Positions 17,405 to 26,040 of a DNA stretch of 64,000 nucleotides are shown piece after piece; the first letter of the stretch is position 1; each line of letters starts with the position of its first letter. The notes under the pieces are model-generated. The model searched no databases. It was not told the DNA's origin and saw only the letters and a list, made by a program, of their open reading frames with translations. The stretch lies in NCBI RefSeq assembly GCF_011769525.1, contig NZ_CP050440.1, positions 8,232,001-8,296,000 of the forward strand. Direction: 5' to 3'. The position numbers and the translations under genes were made by a program. The DNA is from Tolypothrix sp. PCC 7910 (GTDB lineage Bacteria > Cyanobacteriota > Cyanobacteriia > Cyanobacteriales > Nostocaceae).

Positions 17405-17585
17405 CCTCTCATTGCCTACGAAGTTAGCTGACGGGCTAGGGCTGAGAGATGCCCCTCTCTTAAAGGATGAAGTATAAAGTATCAAGGATGAAACTTTCTT
17501 CCTTAGACTTTACCCTTTACGAGATACGCCCCATAATTTGGTTCCTCCGCTCTAGTGTCACATACTTGTAATACACTAGATTAGG
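17405..17585 (-). promoter_or_regulatory. c-di-AMP riboswitch (ydaO-yuaA type) upstream of the ABC transporter operon
   Basis: On the minus strand a 5' hairpin (TCTAGTGT...ACACTAGA) is followed by GCGGAGGAACCA (17550 down to 17539), GGGGCGTATCTC, an extra stem region, AGAGAGGGGCATCTCTC and the hallmark CCCGTCAGCTAACTTCGTAG (17435 down to 17416). This is the second copy of the class within 4 kb. It differs from the first by about 60 nt inserted in the variable arm. It should regulate the permease gene starting at 17309. Confidence 0.88.
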
Positions 17586-18021
17586 CTGACTTACTCTAAG
17601 TCTGCCTAATATAACATGATTAATCAGTAAATTTATCTGTCCATAGATTTAAATTTTCGCTTTAAGTACTGAGATTCCATAGAAATTATCTTGGCTCAGT
17701 ATTATTTTACATCTATGTATACAATCATATTTTTAAGCTGAATTATTGTGCGCTAAGGCACATTAAAGAAAGATTTATCAAGCAACAAGGTATTTAAGGG
17801 TGGGATTAATTTTTCAGGTTTAGTGATAAATAATATACATATTAATTCAAGAGCGTTAGTTATTAATCAAGCTAACACAGCAGTTAACTGAAGCTAAAGG
17901 TTAAAAATATATACCATTTGGTAGTTGTATTTTTTTTGAATTACCCTAACTAAAGGCGACACTTGTTAAACTTAGTGGATATAGAATTTTACTCATCTGT
18001 CTATTTACAGAATTTAAAAGA
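17586..18021. other. Divergent intergenic region, ABC operon / histidine kinase
   Basis: AT-rich DNA between the riboswitch and the plus-strand kinase gene. An inverted pair (attaggctgacttac / gtaagtc-like) lies at about 17580-17610, at the riboswitch promoter side. I see no gene, RNA or clear operator here. Confidence 0.5.
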
Positions 18022-19209
18022 ATGGATTTTAGTCAAGTACTGGCTGAAAAAACTGAAAGTATCTTACAAAAATGGGTAATAGAGGTACGGAAAGATCAAC
18101 TTATTGAAAGTGCAGATGATTTATCTTATACAGCAATCAAAAATCATCTGCCTGATGTCATTAAAGCAATGGTCACAGTACTGTCAAAATCCCAGGGTAA
18201 TGATGTTAAATCGATTGTCGTGGCTAGTTGGCAGCATGGAGTTCTGCGCGCTGAACAAGGCTTTGATCCATCTGAAATTGCACGGGAATATCATCTGCTC
18301 AGAAGAGTAATATTCGAGACTTTAGAAACAAATTTATTACAGGGAACACCAACAGCAATTGTACGGGCGATGCGGTTAATTGATACTGTAATTGATGAAG
18401 CGATCGCACGGTGTTTCAATAGTTATTTTGAAGAACGGTTGCGAGAATTACAACAGCTCTATAATTCCCTGATGCTGCATAACGAGGAACTCAATCGTTT
18501 AGTAAACGCTAACCAAGATTATCTTGCTCAATTAGCACACGAATTTAAAAGTCCTTTAGCTTCAATTATTGGTTATTCTGATTTATTTTTACGCCAACAA
18601 AGGCAGCAAACTAGAGTAAATAACAACCAAGTAAATGTAGAACATATTGAGAGAGTACTACGTAATGGTAGACATTTACTCCGCCTAATTAACGATATTT
18701 TAGAGATATCGCGCTACGACGCAGGGAAGGTACAACCCGAACCAGAATTGATAAATGTGAGTGAATTAATCAACAATGTTTTGGAAATTTTAGAGCCTTT
18801 AGCTAGGGAAAAACAATTACCAATTGTCGTTAATTGCCAAACCGCTCCTCAGCAAATATTCACAGATCCAGTTAAATTACAACAAATTATTACAAATCTT
18901 ATTAGTAATGCTATTCGCTATACAGAGTCTGGAAGCATTGATATAAGCTGTGAGGTATTGGACGATCAAAAATGGGCGATCGCAGTTAAGGATACAGGAA
19001 TTGGCATTGCACCAGAAAATCAAACCCAAATATTTGAACCCTACTTCCGCGTGGGTTGTCAGAATTCCTATGTTCACGGAAGTACTGGGTTGGGGTTAGC
19101 AATAGTGGCGCGACTGGTGAAACTACTGCAAGGTGAAATTAATTTAGTTTCAGAGATTGGGGTTGGTTCAACTTTTTCTGTCACTTTTCCTTTGCAATTA
19201 AAAATGTAA
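18022..19209 (+). CDS. Sensor histidine kinase with RsbRD-like N-terminal domain
   Basis: This is a 395-aa soluble kinase. Residues about 10-140 (ILQKWVIEVRKDQL, IVVASWQHGVLRAEQGFD, EIAREYHLLRRVIFETL) match the RsbRD/globin-like N-terminal domain found in stressosome-type and cyanobacterial kinases. A coiled-coil linker follows. The dimerisation/phosphorylation helix has AHEFKSPLASIIGYS with His173. The ATPase domain has NLISNAIRYTES (N-box), AVKDTGIGI (G1), IFEPYFRVG (F-box) and GSTGLGLAI (G2). It appears monocistronic, and no receiver protein is adjacent. Confidence 0.88.
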   Translation: MDFSQVLAEKTESILQKWVIEVRKDQLIESADDLSYTAIKNHLPDVIKAMVTVLSKSQGNDVKSIVVASWQHGVLRAEQGFDPSEIAREYHLLRRVIFETLETNLLQGTPTAIVRAMRLIDTVIDEAIARCFNSYFEERLRELQQLYNSLMLHNEELNRLVNANQDYLAQLAHEFKSPLASIIGYSDLFLRQQRQQTRVNNNQVNVEHIERVLRNGRHLLRLINDILEISRYDAGKVQPEPELINVSELINNVLEILEPLAREKQLPIVVNCQTAPQQIFTDPVKLQQIITNLISNAIRYTESGSIDISCEVLDDQKWAIAVKDTGIGIAPENQTQIFEPYFRVGCQNSYVHGSTGLGLAIVARLVKLLQGEINLVSEIGVGSTFSVTFPLQLKM

Positions 19210-19234
19210 AAAATTTGATTTCATGCATAGATAA

Positions 19235-19266
19235 GTAGGGTGTGTTGTCGCGCAGCGCAACGCACC
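19235..19266. repeat. Palindromic repeat (gtagggtgtgtt family)
   Basis: gtagggtgtgttgtcgcgca followed by gcgcaacgcacc folds on itself (gtgcgttgcgc partner sequences). It is the same family as the repeats at 2411-2616 and lies between the kinase gene and the IS630 element. Confidence 0.7.
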
Positions 19267-19344
19267 GAGACAAAATTAATAATTCAAGATAAATTGAATT
19301 TTATTCACCAATTTGCTTTAATGCAAAAGATAATTTTGTATCTA

Positions 19345-20478
19345 TAGGAATCATATTTGATTTCTGAAAAAAACTGCGAGATAATACGGACAGAGATATC
19401 TGTCTAATAACGAACAATGATAAACCAGCATATAGAAATGGCGATCGCAGAACTACAAGAATTTATAGATAGTCGCCCAGATGCTCGTGAGGTAAGAAAA
19501 GCTTTGGCAGTGAAGCTAGTTTATCAAGGCTATAAGTATGAAGAAATTCAAACAATTTTAGATGTGTCAGTTGGTTCGATAACAAGTTGGATCTTGCTTA
19601 CCAAGAATATGGAATTTTGGGACTGCGCTTAAATCATAAAGGGAGAAAGAGTTACCTGAGCGATGAACAGCGAGCAACAGTATTAAGTTGGTTGCAAACT
19701 AAGGAGATTTGGGAGCTTGGAGAACTGGAGTACAAATTGGCTTTTGAATATGATGTTATTTACGAATCAAAACGAAGCTATTACGATTTATTTGAGGCAG
19801 CAGGAATCAGTTGGAAAAAGACTACTGGCTTGAATCCCAAGGCTGATCAGGAGGCTGTTGCTGTAAAAAAAAACAGATTGAAACATTGTTGGCAAGCAAT
19901 AGAGAGCAAATAGAAGCCCGAAAACTGAGAGTATTACTAATAGATGAGTGCCATCTGTTATGGGGAGATTTAACTGGTTATGTCTGGGGCAAAACTGACC
20001 AAGAAATAGCAATTGAAGTTGTTAACGAACGAGATAAACAGACATATTATGGGGCAGTTGATTATCTCGATGGTAAGTTACTTCTGAAAGCATATAATGC
20101 TGGTAATTCAAATAATACAATTGATTATTTGCGTTATTTATTAGACTCTTCTCCCAACCAAAGATTGCTTCTTCTTTGGGATGGTGCTTCTTATCATCGT
20201 TCACATTTGGTTCAAAACTTTTTGGGTGAAGTAAATCAAGGTTTACCTCCAGAGCAATGGAAAATTACTTGCGTTCGCTTTGCCCCTAATTGCCCATCAC
20301 AAAACCCTATAGAAGATATTTGGTTACAAGCAAAAACCTGGGTGAGGCGTTTTTGTGCTTTAATTCCCACATTCCGCCATTTAAAATGGATGTTTGAGTG
20401 GTTTCTCCGAAACACTACGTTTGATTTTCTGTCTCTTCAGATGTACGGAGTTTTTTCAGAAATCAAATACTAGTCCTA
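19345..20478 (+). mobile_element. IS630-family insertion sequence, 1134 bp, with TA target duplication
   Basis: Inverted repeats of about 35 bp bound the element. The left end is TAGGAATCATATTTGATTTC then TGAAAAAA; the reverse complement of the right end is TAGGACTAGTATTTGATTTC then TGAAAAAA. Both ends are flanked by TA (19343-19344 and 20479-20480), the target duplication expected for IS630/Tc1 elements. It sits 22 bp from the 3' end of the RNase III gene, between a kinase gene and rnc, without breaking either. Confidence 0.92.
19417..20473 (+). pseudogene. IS630 transposase in three frames (two -1 shifts)
   Basis: Read continuously, the product is an IS630 transposase: N-terminal helix-turn-helix (AVKLVYQGYKYEEIQTILDV), then AYQEYGILGLRLNHKG, then a DDE domain with LLIDECHLLW (Asp), LLLWDGASYH (Asp) and NPIEDIWLQAK (Glu). 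The frame changes near 19587-19592 (after ITSW) and again at an A9 run, 19865-19873. A -1 shift on an A-run is a known way for IS630 elements to make transposase, but the first shift has no slippery sequence and looks like a deletion. The copy is probably inactive by itself. Confidence 0.85.
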
Positions 20479-20501
20479 TATGCACTAGTCAAAAATTTTA
20501 T

Positions 20502-21185
20502 TTACAACAATCCTTGCCTTTTTAATTTAGCTAATGCATCTTCAGCCGCAGCTTTTTCAGCTTCTTTCTTGTTACGTCCTTTACCTTCTCCATACTCTTT
20601 TTTATCAACAAAGACTTTAGCTAAAAACTCTGGCGCATGAGATAAACCACCTGTTTGTACTGTCTCGTATACGGGAGGAGTTGGGCTAACGTTGCGTTGT
20701 ACCCATTCTTGAAAGCGATTTTTAGAATCTACATTAGAACGAATCACAACAACTTGTTCTGGTACAGAATCAAATAGTGGTGCGACAATGGCGCGTACTG
20801 CTTCAATATTAGAATCATTATCTAAATAATAAGCAGCTAGAACTGCTTCAAAAGTACTACTGAGTAAATTAGGATTTTGGTAGCCACCATCCCGAATTGC
20901 ACCCTTTCCTAGGCGCATTCTGAAATCTAAACCTACCTCAGTAGCAAACTTCGCTAATTGTTTCTCATCAACTAATGCAGAACGTCGCCTTGTTAATTCA
21001 TCTTCTCCCTTTTCCGGGTGACGATTATAGAGATACTCACCACTTAAATAATTTAGCAAAGCATCACCAAGAAATTCTAAGCGTTCGTTGTGTTCGCCTT
21101 CACCTGGATTTTCATGAACATAAGAACGGTGGGTAAGCGCACGGCGTAATAGTTTCTCGTCACGGAATGTTAGAAGTTTGTGCAT
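20502..21185 (-). CDS. rnc: Ribonuclease III
   Basis: This 227-aa protein has the RNase III signature HNERLEFLGDALL (residues 32-44) with Glu37 and Asp41, and a C-terminal double-stranded RNA-binding domain (about 150-225, GRNKKEAEKAAAEDALAKL). The second catalytic pair, normally D-x-x-E before AxxGAxxLD, reads STFEAVLAAYYLD: Glu112 is kept, but the Asp position is Ser109. It processes rRNA and mRNA duplexes in the cytoplasm. Cyanobacteria often carry several RNase III genes, so this copy could be a specialised paralogue. Confidence 0.9.
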   Translation of the reverse strand: MHKLLTFRDEKLLRRALTHRSYVHENPGEGEHNERLEFLGDALLNYLSGEYLYNRHPEKGEDELTRRRSALVDEKQLAKFATEVGLDFRMRLGKGAIRDGGYQNPNLLSSTFEAVLAAYYLDNDSNIEAVRAIVAPLFDSVPEQVVVIRSNVDSKNRFQEWVQRNVSPTPPVYETVQTGGLSHAPEFLAKVFVDKKEYGEGKGRNKKEAEKAAAEDALAKLKRQGLL

Positions 21186-21282
21186 TTTTATCTAGTGTTT
21201 TGTTACGAAAAGTGACTGTTGGGAAATTTGTCTTTAAACATGAAAAAACCGCAAATAGCGGCGCTGTTTAGTAACTCTTTGG

Positions 21283-21315
21283 GTAGGGTGCGTTAGGCTA
21301 AAGCCGTAACGCACC
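21283..21315. repeat. Palindromic repeat upstream of the NYN/RNase III gap
   Basis: gtagggtgcgttaggctaaa then gccgtaacgcaccg is a relative of the gtagggtgtgtt family, with gtgcgtta pairing taacgcac. It lies in the 159-bp gap between rnc and the NYN gene. Confidence 0.65.
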
Positions 21316-21344
21316 GCCAGATCACTAGGTTGAGAAAAGCCAAC

Positions 21345-22145
21345 TTAAGCAGCAAGTTTATCTATCTCAATTAAAAACAATTGCTGATTTTGCATTTTGA
21401 CTTTTCCATCCTTCACAGCAGCATCAACAAACTTGCTAAAGCATGAAAATGTTTTGCCATTAGGTGTCAGAATGGAGGAATATCCCTGATAGTTATCACA
21501 AAGCTGTCGCATTAATATATCAATGTATCCAAATCTTGTAGGTTTACCTTTGCGTAAAGCCGTTTTGATAGCCTCAGTTAGATACTCTATAGCTTCATTG
21601 TAACTAATTTGATACTTAACAACAGTGTTTGGAGCTTGAGTTTCATTAGCAACTAACTGAGGTAACTCGTCTACAAAATGGAAGTTATCATCACCAACTA
21701 ATTTAATCAGTTTTGGACTTACACTACCTCTTTGAGCAAAGATAATCACTTTTTTACCCAAAGCTTGGAGCATGGAAATTAAGCCAGCATAGTCCCAGTC
21801 TCCTAATACGAGAATAATTATATTAGGAATAGTTGAGCGTTGCGGAGTAAATAACTGAACACAGTCAGCCATCAATCGATAATCTGCACTGTTTGGTGAA
21901 GTATCGGGAACATCAACACAATAAAAACCAAGACTTTCTAAAATATTCTTCGTAGCAGTTTGGTCTTTATGTTTTGAATTATAATAAAGGTTTTTGCAAT
22001 GTATACGTCCTCTCAATCGGGCAAATTTTAGTACTAAATGACCTTTTCCTTTAATTGAGTTAACGTTTTGAATATCGCAAAAAATACCGATATGATTTTT
22101 CTTCTGGCTTGCCTGTTTATTTGAGGATATGTGAATGTCTGCCAT
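21345..22145 (-). CDS. NYN-domain (PIN-like) ribonuclease-type protein
   Basis: This 266-aa protein has an NYN/PIN-like nuclease core at residues about 17-160. Acidic residues are in the expected places: Asp24 and Asn27 in IFCDIQNVNS, Asp88 and Asp94 in NSADYRLMADC, Asp116 and Asp118 in VLGDWDYAGL. Such proteins are metal-dependent RNases related to LabA/DUF88 and human MARF1. Residues about 180-260 form a second small domain (EYLTEAIKTALRKGKPTRFG, YIDILMRQLC) that resembles an OST-HTH/LOTUS RNA-binding winged helix. It lies next to rnc and downstream of a long hairpin. No antitoxin gene is visible. Confidence 0.82.
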   Translation of the reverse strand: MADIHISSNKQASQKKNHIGIFCDIQNVNSIKGKGHLVLKFARLRGRIHCKNLYYNSKHKDQTATKNILESLGFYCVDVPDTSPNSADYRLMADCVQLFTPQRSTIPNIIILVLGDWDYAGLISMLQALGKKVIIFAQRGSVSPKLIKLVGDDNFHFVDELPQLVANETQAPNTVVKYQISYNEAIEYLTEAIKTALRKGKPTRFGYIDILMRQLCDNYQGYSSILTPNGKTFSCFSKFVDAAVKDGKVKMQNQQLFLIEIDKLAA

Positions 22146-22631
22146 TAGAATTTATCCAGTGTTGTTTGGTGAACTGGACAGCTTCAAAAATCACACATTT
22201 GGCAGTAGCATGGCTTTATACAAGGGATATATACTCAATTAATACTTCCTGGTATAAGGCTGTTTACTGAGGCTTTCGTTTGGTTCAAGTCTCAGCCGTA
22301 GAACTCCTGGCTTACTGCCAAGCGTCGCGTCATCGCTTCCCCTGAATGTTCACTCAAACATCTTGTCTTACCTTTAAAAACTCTAGTCAATCAGTAAACT
22401 AGATGTTGATCTGAAGATTCAGGCGAAGGGATGACATGATGCTTGGCAGTAAACGAGGAGTTCTGCTGCTGAGACAACACCAAATACTTGCACTTTAGAG
22501 TGAGTTATTTTGCTGTCTCTATACTGAGAATTGCATGGTTTCAAAGTTATGTCAATACCCCTTTTGGTGAAAAATTACACAAGCGATCGCCCAATACAAT
22601 AACTTTACAATTCATCTGTAGTTTTATTTGA
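22146..22631. other. Gene-free stretch holding a long imperfect hairpin
   Basis: 486 bp without a supported gene. The main content is the long inverted repeat described separately (22289-22475). The rest is AT-rich, with one HIP1 octamer near 22583. Confidence 0.6.
22289..22475. repeat. Long imperfect inverted repeat (about 75-bp arms)
   Basis: The arm at 22289-22347 (gtctcagccgtagaactcct...) matches the reverse complement of 22417-22475 at roughly 47 of 59 positions, with runs such as cttactgccaagc/gcttggcagtaaa. Pairing continues inward (ttcactcaaacatct with agatgttgatctgaa) to a loop near 22364-22401. The strand of any RNA is unknown. It could be a MITE or a structured RNA; I see no flanking target duplication. 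Confidence 0.75.
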
Positions 22632-23246
22632 TTAAGGTTTACTTTCGGCGATCGCACTATACAAAATGCCTAATATTTTCTTAACATCTTTGATGTAATA
22701 TTCGCTCAAATCAATCCAAACGATATTTCCTTCTAGCTTGAGAAATTGCCAGATAGTCCCGATAGTTACAGCACCATATATAGCCTTGATGTGATTTTGA
22801 TTCTTATCATTAAATAATTGGGCTGCTAGCATCTCAGCAATACATTGCGCTAACCCAGACCTTAAATTTTCATTCTTACTTTCTACAAGCACAACAACCG
22901 GACTGCGTACAAGTAACTGCTCGGAAGACAGGCTTAAAATAAAATCACAAAAACCATTGAGACCGCGTTGGCTATCAACTGTAAAATCAACTCCAGAAAA
23001 TAAACTGATTTCATAATTAAATTTACGCCTAATTTCTAATAAAATTGGGCTAATAATCATTTCACTACGAGCTTTTTCGGAACTGATAGCGACTGCTAAA
23101 TCAACATTTTCTTTGAGGATGATAGATAATAAATCGCTACATTCTTGCTCTTGGAAGCTGTCAAACATTCCAGATGACTCGTGGATAGTTAAACCAAAAG
23201 CATCAATAATCTCAGCTAGTTTAAAATCACTATAAGCCATAAACAA
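22632..23246 (-). CDS. PD-(D/E)XK-fold hypothetical protein
   Basis: This 204-aa protein has no established function. It has a restriction-endonuclease-like core: Asp101 in GFCDFIL, then the strand VVVLVESKNE with Glu122 and Lys124, and a helix LAQCIAEMLAAQLF. This pattern is common in a cyanobacterial family that resembles type II restriction enzymes and often sits near Uma2 proteins. It lies 1 bp from the upstream Uma2 gene and is probably co-transcribed with it. It may be a nuclease, but no methylase accompanies it. Confidence 0.75.
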   Translation of the reverse strand: MFMAYSDFKLAEIIDAFGLTIHESSGMFDSFQEQECSDLLSIILKENVDLAVAISSEKARSEMIISPILLEIRRKFNYEISLFSGVDFTVDSQRGLNGFCDFILSLSSEQLLVRSPVVVLVESKNENLRSGLAQCIAEMLAAQLFNDKNQNHIKAIYGAVTIGTIWQFLKLEGNIVWIDLSEYYIKDVKKILGILYSAIAESKP

Positions 23247-23247
23247 G

Positions 23248-23838
23248 TTAAAAATTAAGCTTAGGCGGAAATATTTTACTTAAATCAATAGCTAAATCAG
23301 GAAAAAAAGGTAAACTTATCATTTGATTGGATAAGAGAATCCGCTTGCTTGAATAACCGTATTTACCTAAACTATCCGCATAGGGTTCGCTGTAACATTC
23401 TAGGTGATTATCAAATAAATTAAATATCCAATAATCAGTAATTCCAGCTTTAGCATAAAGGGGAATTTTCACAACTTGGTCATAATCTAAAGAAGAATCT
23501 GCAACCTCTATCAGCAGTAACACATCACTAGCTGCTGGGTGGGCAGATAGATAATTATCATCTTTGTTTTTAACAATCGCAAAATCCGGTTCAGGTTCGC
23601 TGTTAGGGGGTATTGTAATTGGCGCTTGAGATTGCAAAGTAGCTCTATCTTCTACTAACTTCGGTAACAGTTTCCACAAATTTCTTAAACAAGTTTCATG
23701 TGCCTTACCCTTCGATACCATTTCGATGATTTCTCCGTTGACTAATTCAATATGGTCATCCTCATGGAAAAAACCTAACTCTGTGAGTCTGTGGTATTCA
23801 TCTAAAGTGAAGCGTTTAGCCTGAGCAATACTCATCAA
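23248..23838 (-). CDS. Uma2 family (DUF820) restriction-fold protein
   Basis: This 196-aa protein is a typical Uma2/DUF820 member. It has RFTLDEYHRLTELGFFHEDD, HIELVNGEIIEM, EPEPDFAIV, LLLIEVADSSLDYD and YAKAGITDYWIFNL. The Asp in EPDFAIV and Glu in LIEVADS fit a PD-(D/E)XK nuclease fold. These proteins are present in dozens of copies in cyanobacteria, with unknown role. The start is supported by an adjacent MMSIAQAKRF opening; the next ATG (MS) is equally plausible. Confidence 0.88.
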   Translation of the reverse strand: MMSIAQAKRFTLDEYHRLTELGFFHEDDHIELVNGEIIEMVSKGKAHETCLRNLWKLLPKLVEDRATLQSQAPITIPPNSEPEPDFAIVKNKDDNYLSAHPAASDVLLLIEVADSSLDYDQVVKIPLYAKAGITDYWIFNLFDNHLECYSEPYADSLGKYGYSSKRILLSNQMISLPFFPDLAIDLSKIFPPKLNF

Positions 23839-23931
23839 TCTTGCTCCTTGGGGAAAGTTGTCACAACACTTATTCTAAATGTGCCAGAAGCTTGATATGC
23901 TAAAAGCCGAGACTAGCTATATTGCCAAACA

Positions 23932-25965
23932 ATGCCTGCGCCTACTATCACCCCTAAAGTCACTTCCTTCCCACTGACAGCCGTAGTCGGACAAGAAGCG
24001 ATTAAATTAGCTTTACTCTTAGCAGCAGTCGATCCTGGATTGGGTGGAGTGGCGATCGCAGGCCGTCGTGGTACGGCAAAATCTGTGATGGCGCGTGCAA
24101 TTCACGCCTTGCTACCACCCATTGAAGTTGTTGAAGGTTCGATTAGTAACTGCGACCCTAATCAACCCCAAGATTGGGACGATCTACTTTTAGCAGAATA
24201 CGCGGATAAAGATATTCAAGCAGTCCCTACAGCAATTGTCCCTGCGCCTTTTGTACAAATTCCCCTAGGAGTGACAGAAGACAGACTCCTCGGTTCTGTG
24301 GATGTGGAAAAGTCGGTAAAAGAAGGGGACACGGTATTTCAGCCTGGGTTACTCGCCTCAGCTAACCGAGGTGTGCTGTATGTGGATGAAATCAACTTAT
24401 TAGATGACCAAATTAGCAATCAGCTATTAACAGTATTATCGGAAGGACGCAACCAAATTGAACGGGAAGGGATCAGCTTTCAGCATCCCTGCAAACCTTT
24501 GTTTATTGCTACCTACAACCCAGAAGAAGGTGCATTACGAGAGCATTTACTAGATAGAATTGCGATCGCCCTCTCAGCAGATGGAGTCCTGGGTTTAGAT
24601 CAAAGAGTACAAGCAGTAGAGCAAGCGATCGCTTATTCTGTATCTCCCCAAGAGTTCCTAGAACAATATAACGAAGACTTAGACGGACTGAAAACTCAAA
24701 TTATCCTGGCGCGGGAATGGTTGAAAGATGTCACCATTACCCACGACCAAATTGCTTACTTGGTAAATGAAGCCATTCGTGGCGGCGTTCAAGGACACCG
24801 CGCCGAGTTATTTGCAGTGCGCGTGGCGAAAGCGGCTGCGGCTTTAGATGGACGCAACACCGTCAACGCGGAAGACTTGCGCCGCGCTGTGGAATTGGTA
24901 ATTGTTCCCCGCGCCACAGTTGTGCAGACACCCCCGCCAGAACAACAAGCACCGCCACCACCCCCTCCACCACCTCAGCCACCAGAAAATCAAGACGAAT
25001 CTGAACAAGAGGAACAGGAAGAAGAACAGGAACAAGAGGAACAAGAACAACAAGAACCACCCAGCATCCCCGAAGAATTTATCTTCGATCCAGAAGGGGT
25101 GATCCTGGATGATACTGTGCTTTATTTTGCTCAGATGGCAAAGAGGCAAGGTAAATCTGGTAGCCGCAGTATTATCTTCTCAGACGACCGGGGACGCTAC
25201 ATTAAGCCCATGTTGCCCAAAGGCAAGGTGAGACGCATTGCCGTAGATGCCACACTCAGAGCCGCCGCACCGTATCAAAAAGCACGTAGAGAAAGACACC
25301 CCGATCGCAAAGTCATAGTTGAACAGGGAGACATCCGCGCCAAGCGGTTAGTACGCAAAGCCGGGGCGTTAGTAGTATTTGTAGTAGATGCTTCTGGCTC
25401 CATGGCCCTCAACCGAATGCAGTCAGCTAAAGGTGCGGTGATGCAACTTTTGACCGAAGCATATCAAAACCGCGACCAAATAGCCTTAATTCCTTTCCGT
25501 GGGGAACAAGCAGAGGTATTATTACCTCCTACTCGTTCCATTGCTTTAGCACGTAACCGTTTGGAAAGATTACCCTGTGGTGGCGGTTCACCCTTAGCGC
25601 ATGGTTTAACTCAAGCTGTACGGGTTGGGTTAAATGCTCAAATGAGTGGAGATATTGGTCAAGTTGTGGTTGTAGCCATTACCGATGGCCGGGGTAATAT
25701 ACCCTTAGCCCGTTCCTTAGGTGAACCGCAGGAACCAGGAGAAAAGCCAGATATCAAAAGCGAATTGTTAGAAATTGCGGCGAGAATTCGCGCTTTGGGA
25801 ATACAGCTGTTAGTAATTGATACTGAAAGTAAATTTGTTTCCACTGGCTTTGCCAAAGAATTAGCGCAAACAGCCGGAGGTAAATATTATCATTTACCGA
25901 AAGCGACCGATAAAGCAATTGCTGCCATGACTAAAGGTGCGATCGCGGATTTAAAATCTAGGTAA
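23932..25965 (+). CDS. chlD: Magnesium chelatase subunit D
   Basis: This 677-aa protein has the ChlD architecture. The N-terminal AAA+ domain has GRRGTAKS (residues 44-51), [13 protein letters not shown] and LDRIAIAL. A proline-rich then acidic linker spans about 335-385 ([10 protein letters not shown], then Glu/Gln runs). The C-terminal von Willebrand A domain has the MIDAS DASGS (Asp486) and later ITDGRG. With ChlI and ChlH it inserts Mg into protoporphyrin IX, the first committed step of chlorophyll synthesis. It stands alone here; chlI and chlH are not in the window. Confidence 0.96.
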   Translation: MPAPTITPKVTSFPLTAVVGQEAIKLALLLAAVDPGLGGVAIAGRRGTAKSVMARAIHALLPPIEVVEGSISNCDPNQPQDWDDLLLAEYADKDIQAVPTAIVPAPFVQIPLGVTEDRLLGSVDVEKSVKEGDTVFQPGLLASANRGVLYVDEINLLDDQISNQLLTVLSEGRNQIEREGISFQHPCKPLFIATYNPEEGALREHLLDRIAIALSADGVLGLDQRVQAVEQAIAYSVSPQEFLEQYNEDLDGLKTQIILAREWLKDVTITHDQIAYLVNEAIRGGVQGHRAELFAVRVAKAAAALDGRNTVNAEDLRRAVELVIVPRATVVQTPPPEQQAPPPPPPPPQPPENQDESEQEEQEEEQEQEEQEQQEPPSIPEEFIFDPEGVILDDTVLYFAQMAKRQGKSGSRSIIFSDDRGRYIKPMLPKGKVRRIAVDATLRAAAPYQKARRERHPDRKVIVEQGDIRAKRLVRKAGALVVFVVDASGSMALNRMQSAKGAVMQLLTEAYQNRDQIALIPFRGEQAEVLLPPTRSIALARNRLERLPCGGGSPLAHGLTQAVRVGLNAQMSGDIGQVVVVAITDGRGNIPLARSLGEPQEPGEKPDIKSELLEIAARIRALGIQLLVIDTESKFVSTGFAKELAQTAGGKYYHLPKATDKAIAAMTKGAIADLKSR

Positions 25966-26040
25966 TTAGTTTAGAGTTGAGGGTCAAGGGTCAAGAGTTA
26001 AAAGTTCATTAACTTTCAACTATAGACTTTTGAGCACTGA

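Noticed and set aside
17400-17590. Guanidine (ykkC) riboswitch, considered because NrtA/CmpA-like importers may carry guanidine
   Set aside because: The conserved blocks are those of the ydaO-yuaA class; the ykkC blocks are absent.
21345-22475. Retron or CRISPR-like system from the hairpin plus NYN gene
   Set aside because: No reverse transcriptase, no regularly spaced repeats and no cas-like gene.
22632-23838. Restriction-modification system from the two restriction-fold genes
   Set aside because: No methylase or specificity gene is present; Uma2-type proteins are scattered in cyanobacteria without such partners.
24844-25149. Reverse-strand ORFs rich in Leu/Phe/Trp
   Set aside because: They are the complement of the Pro/Glu/Gln-rich linker of chlD and have no independent support.
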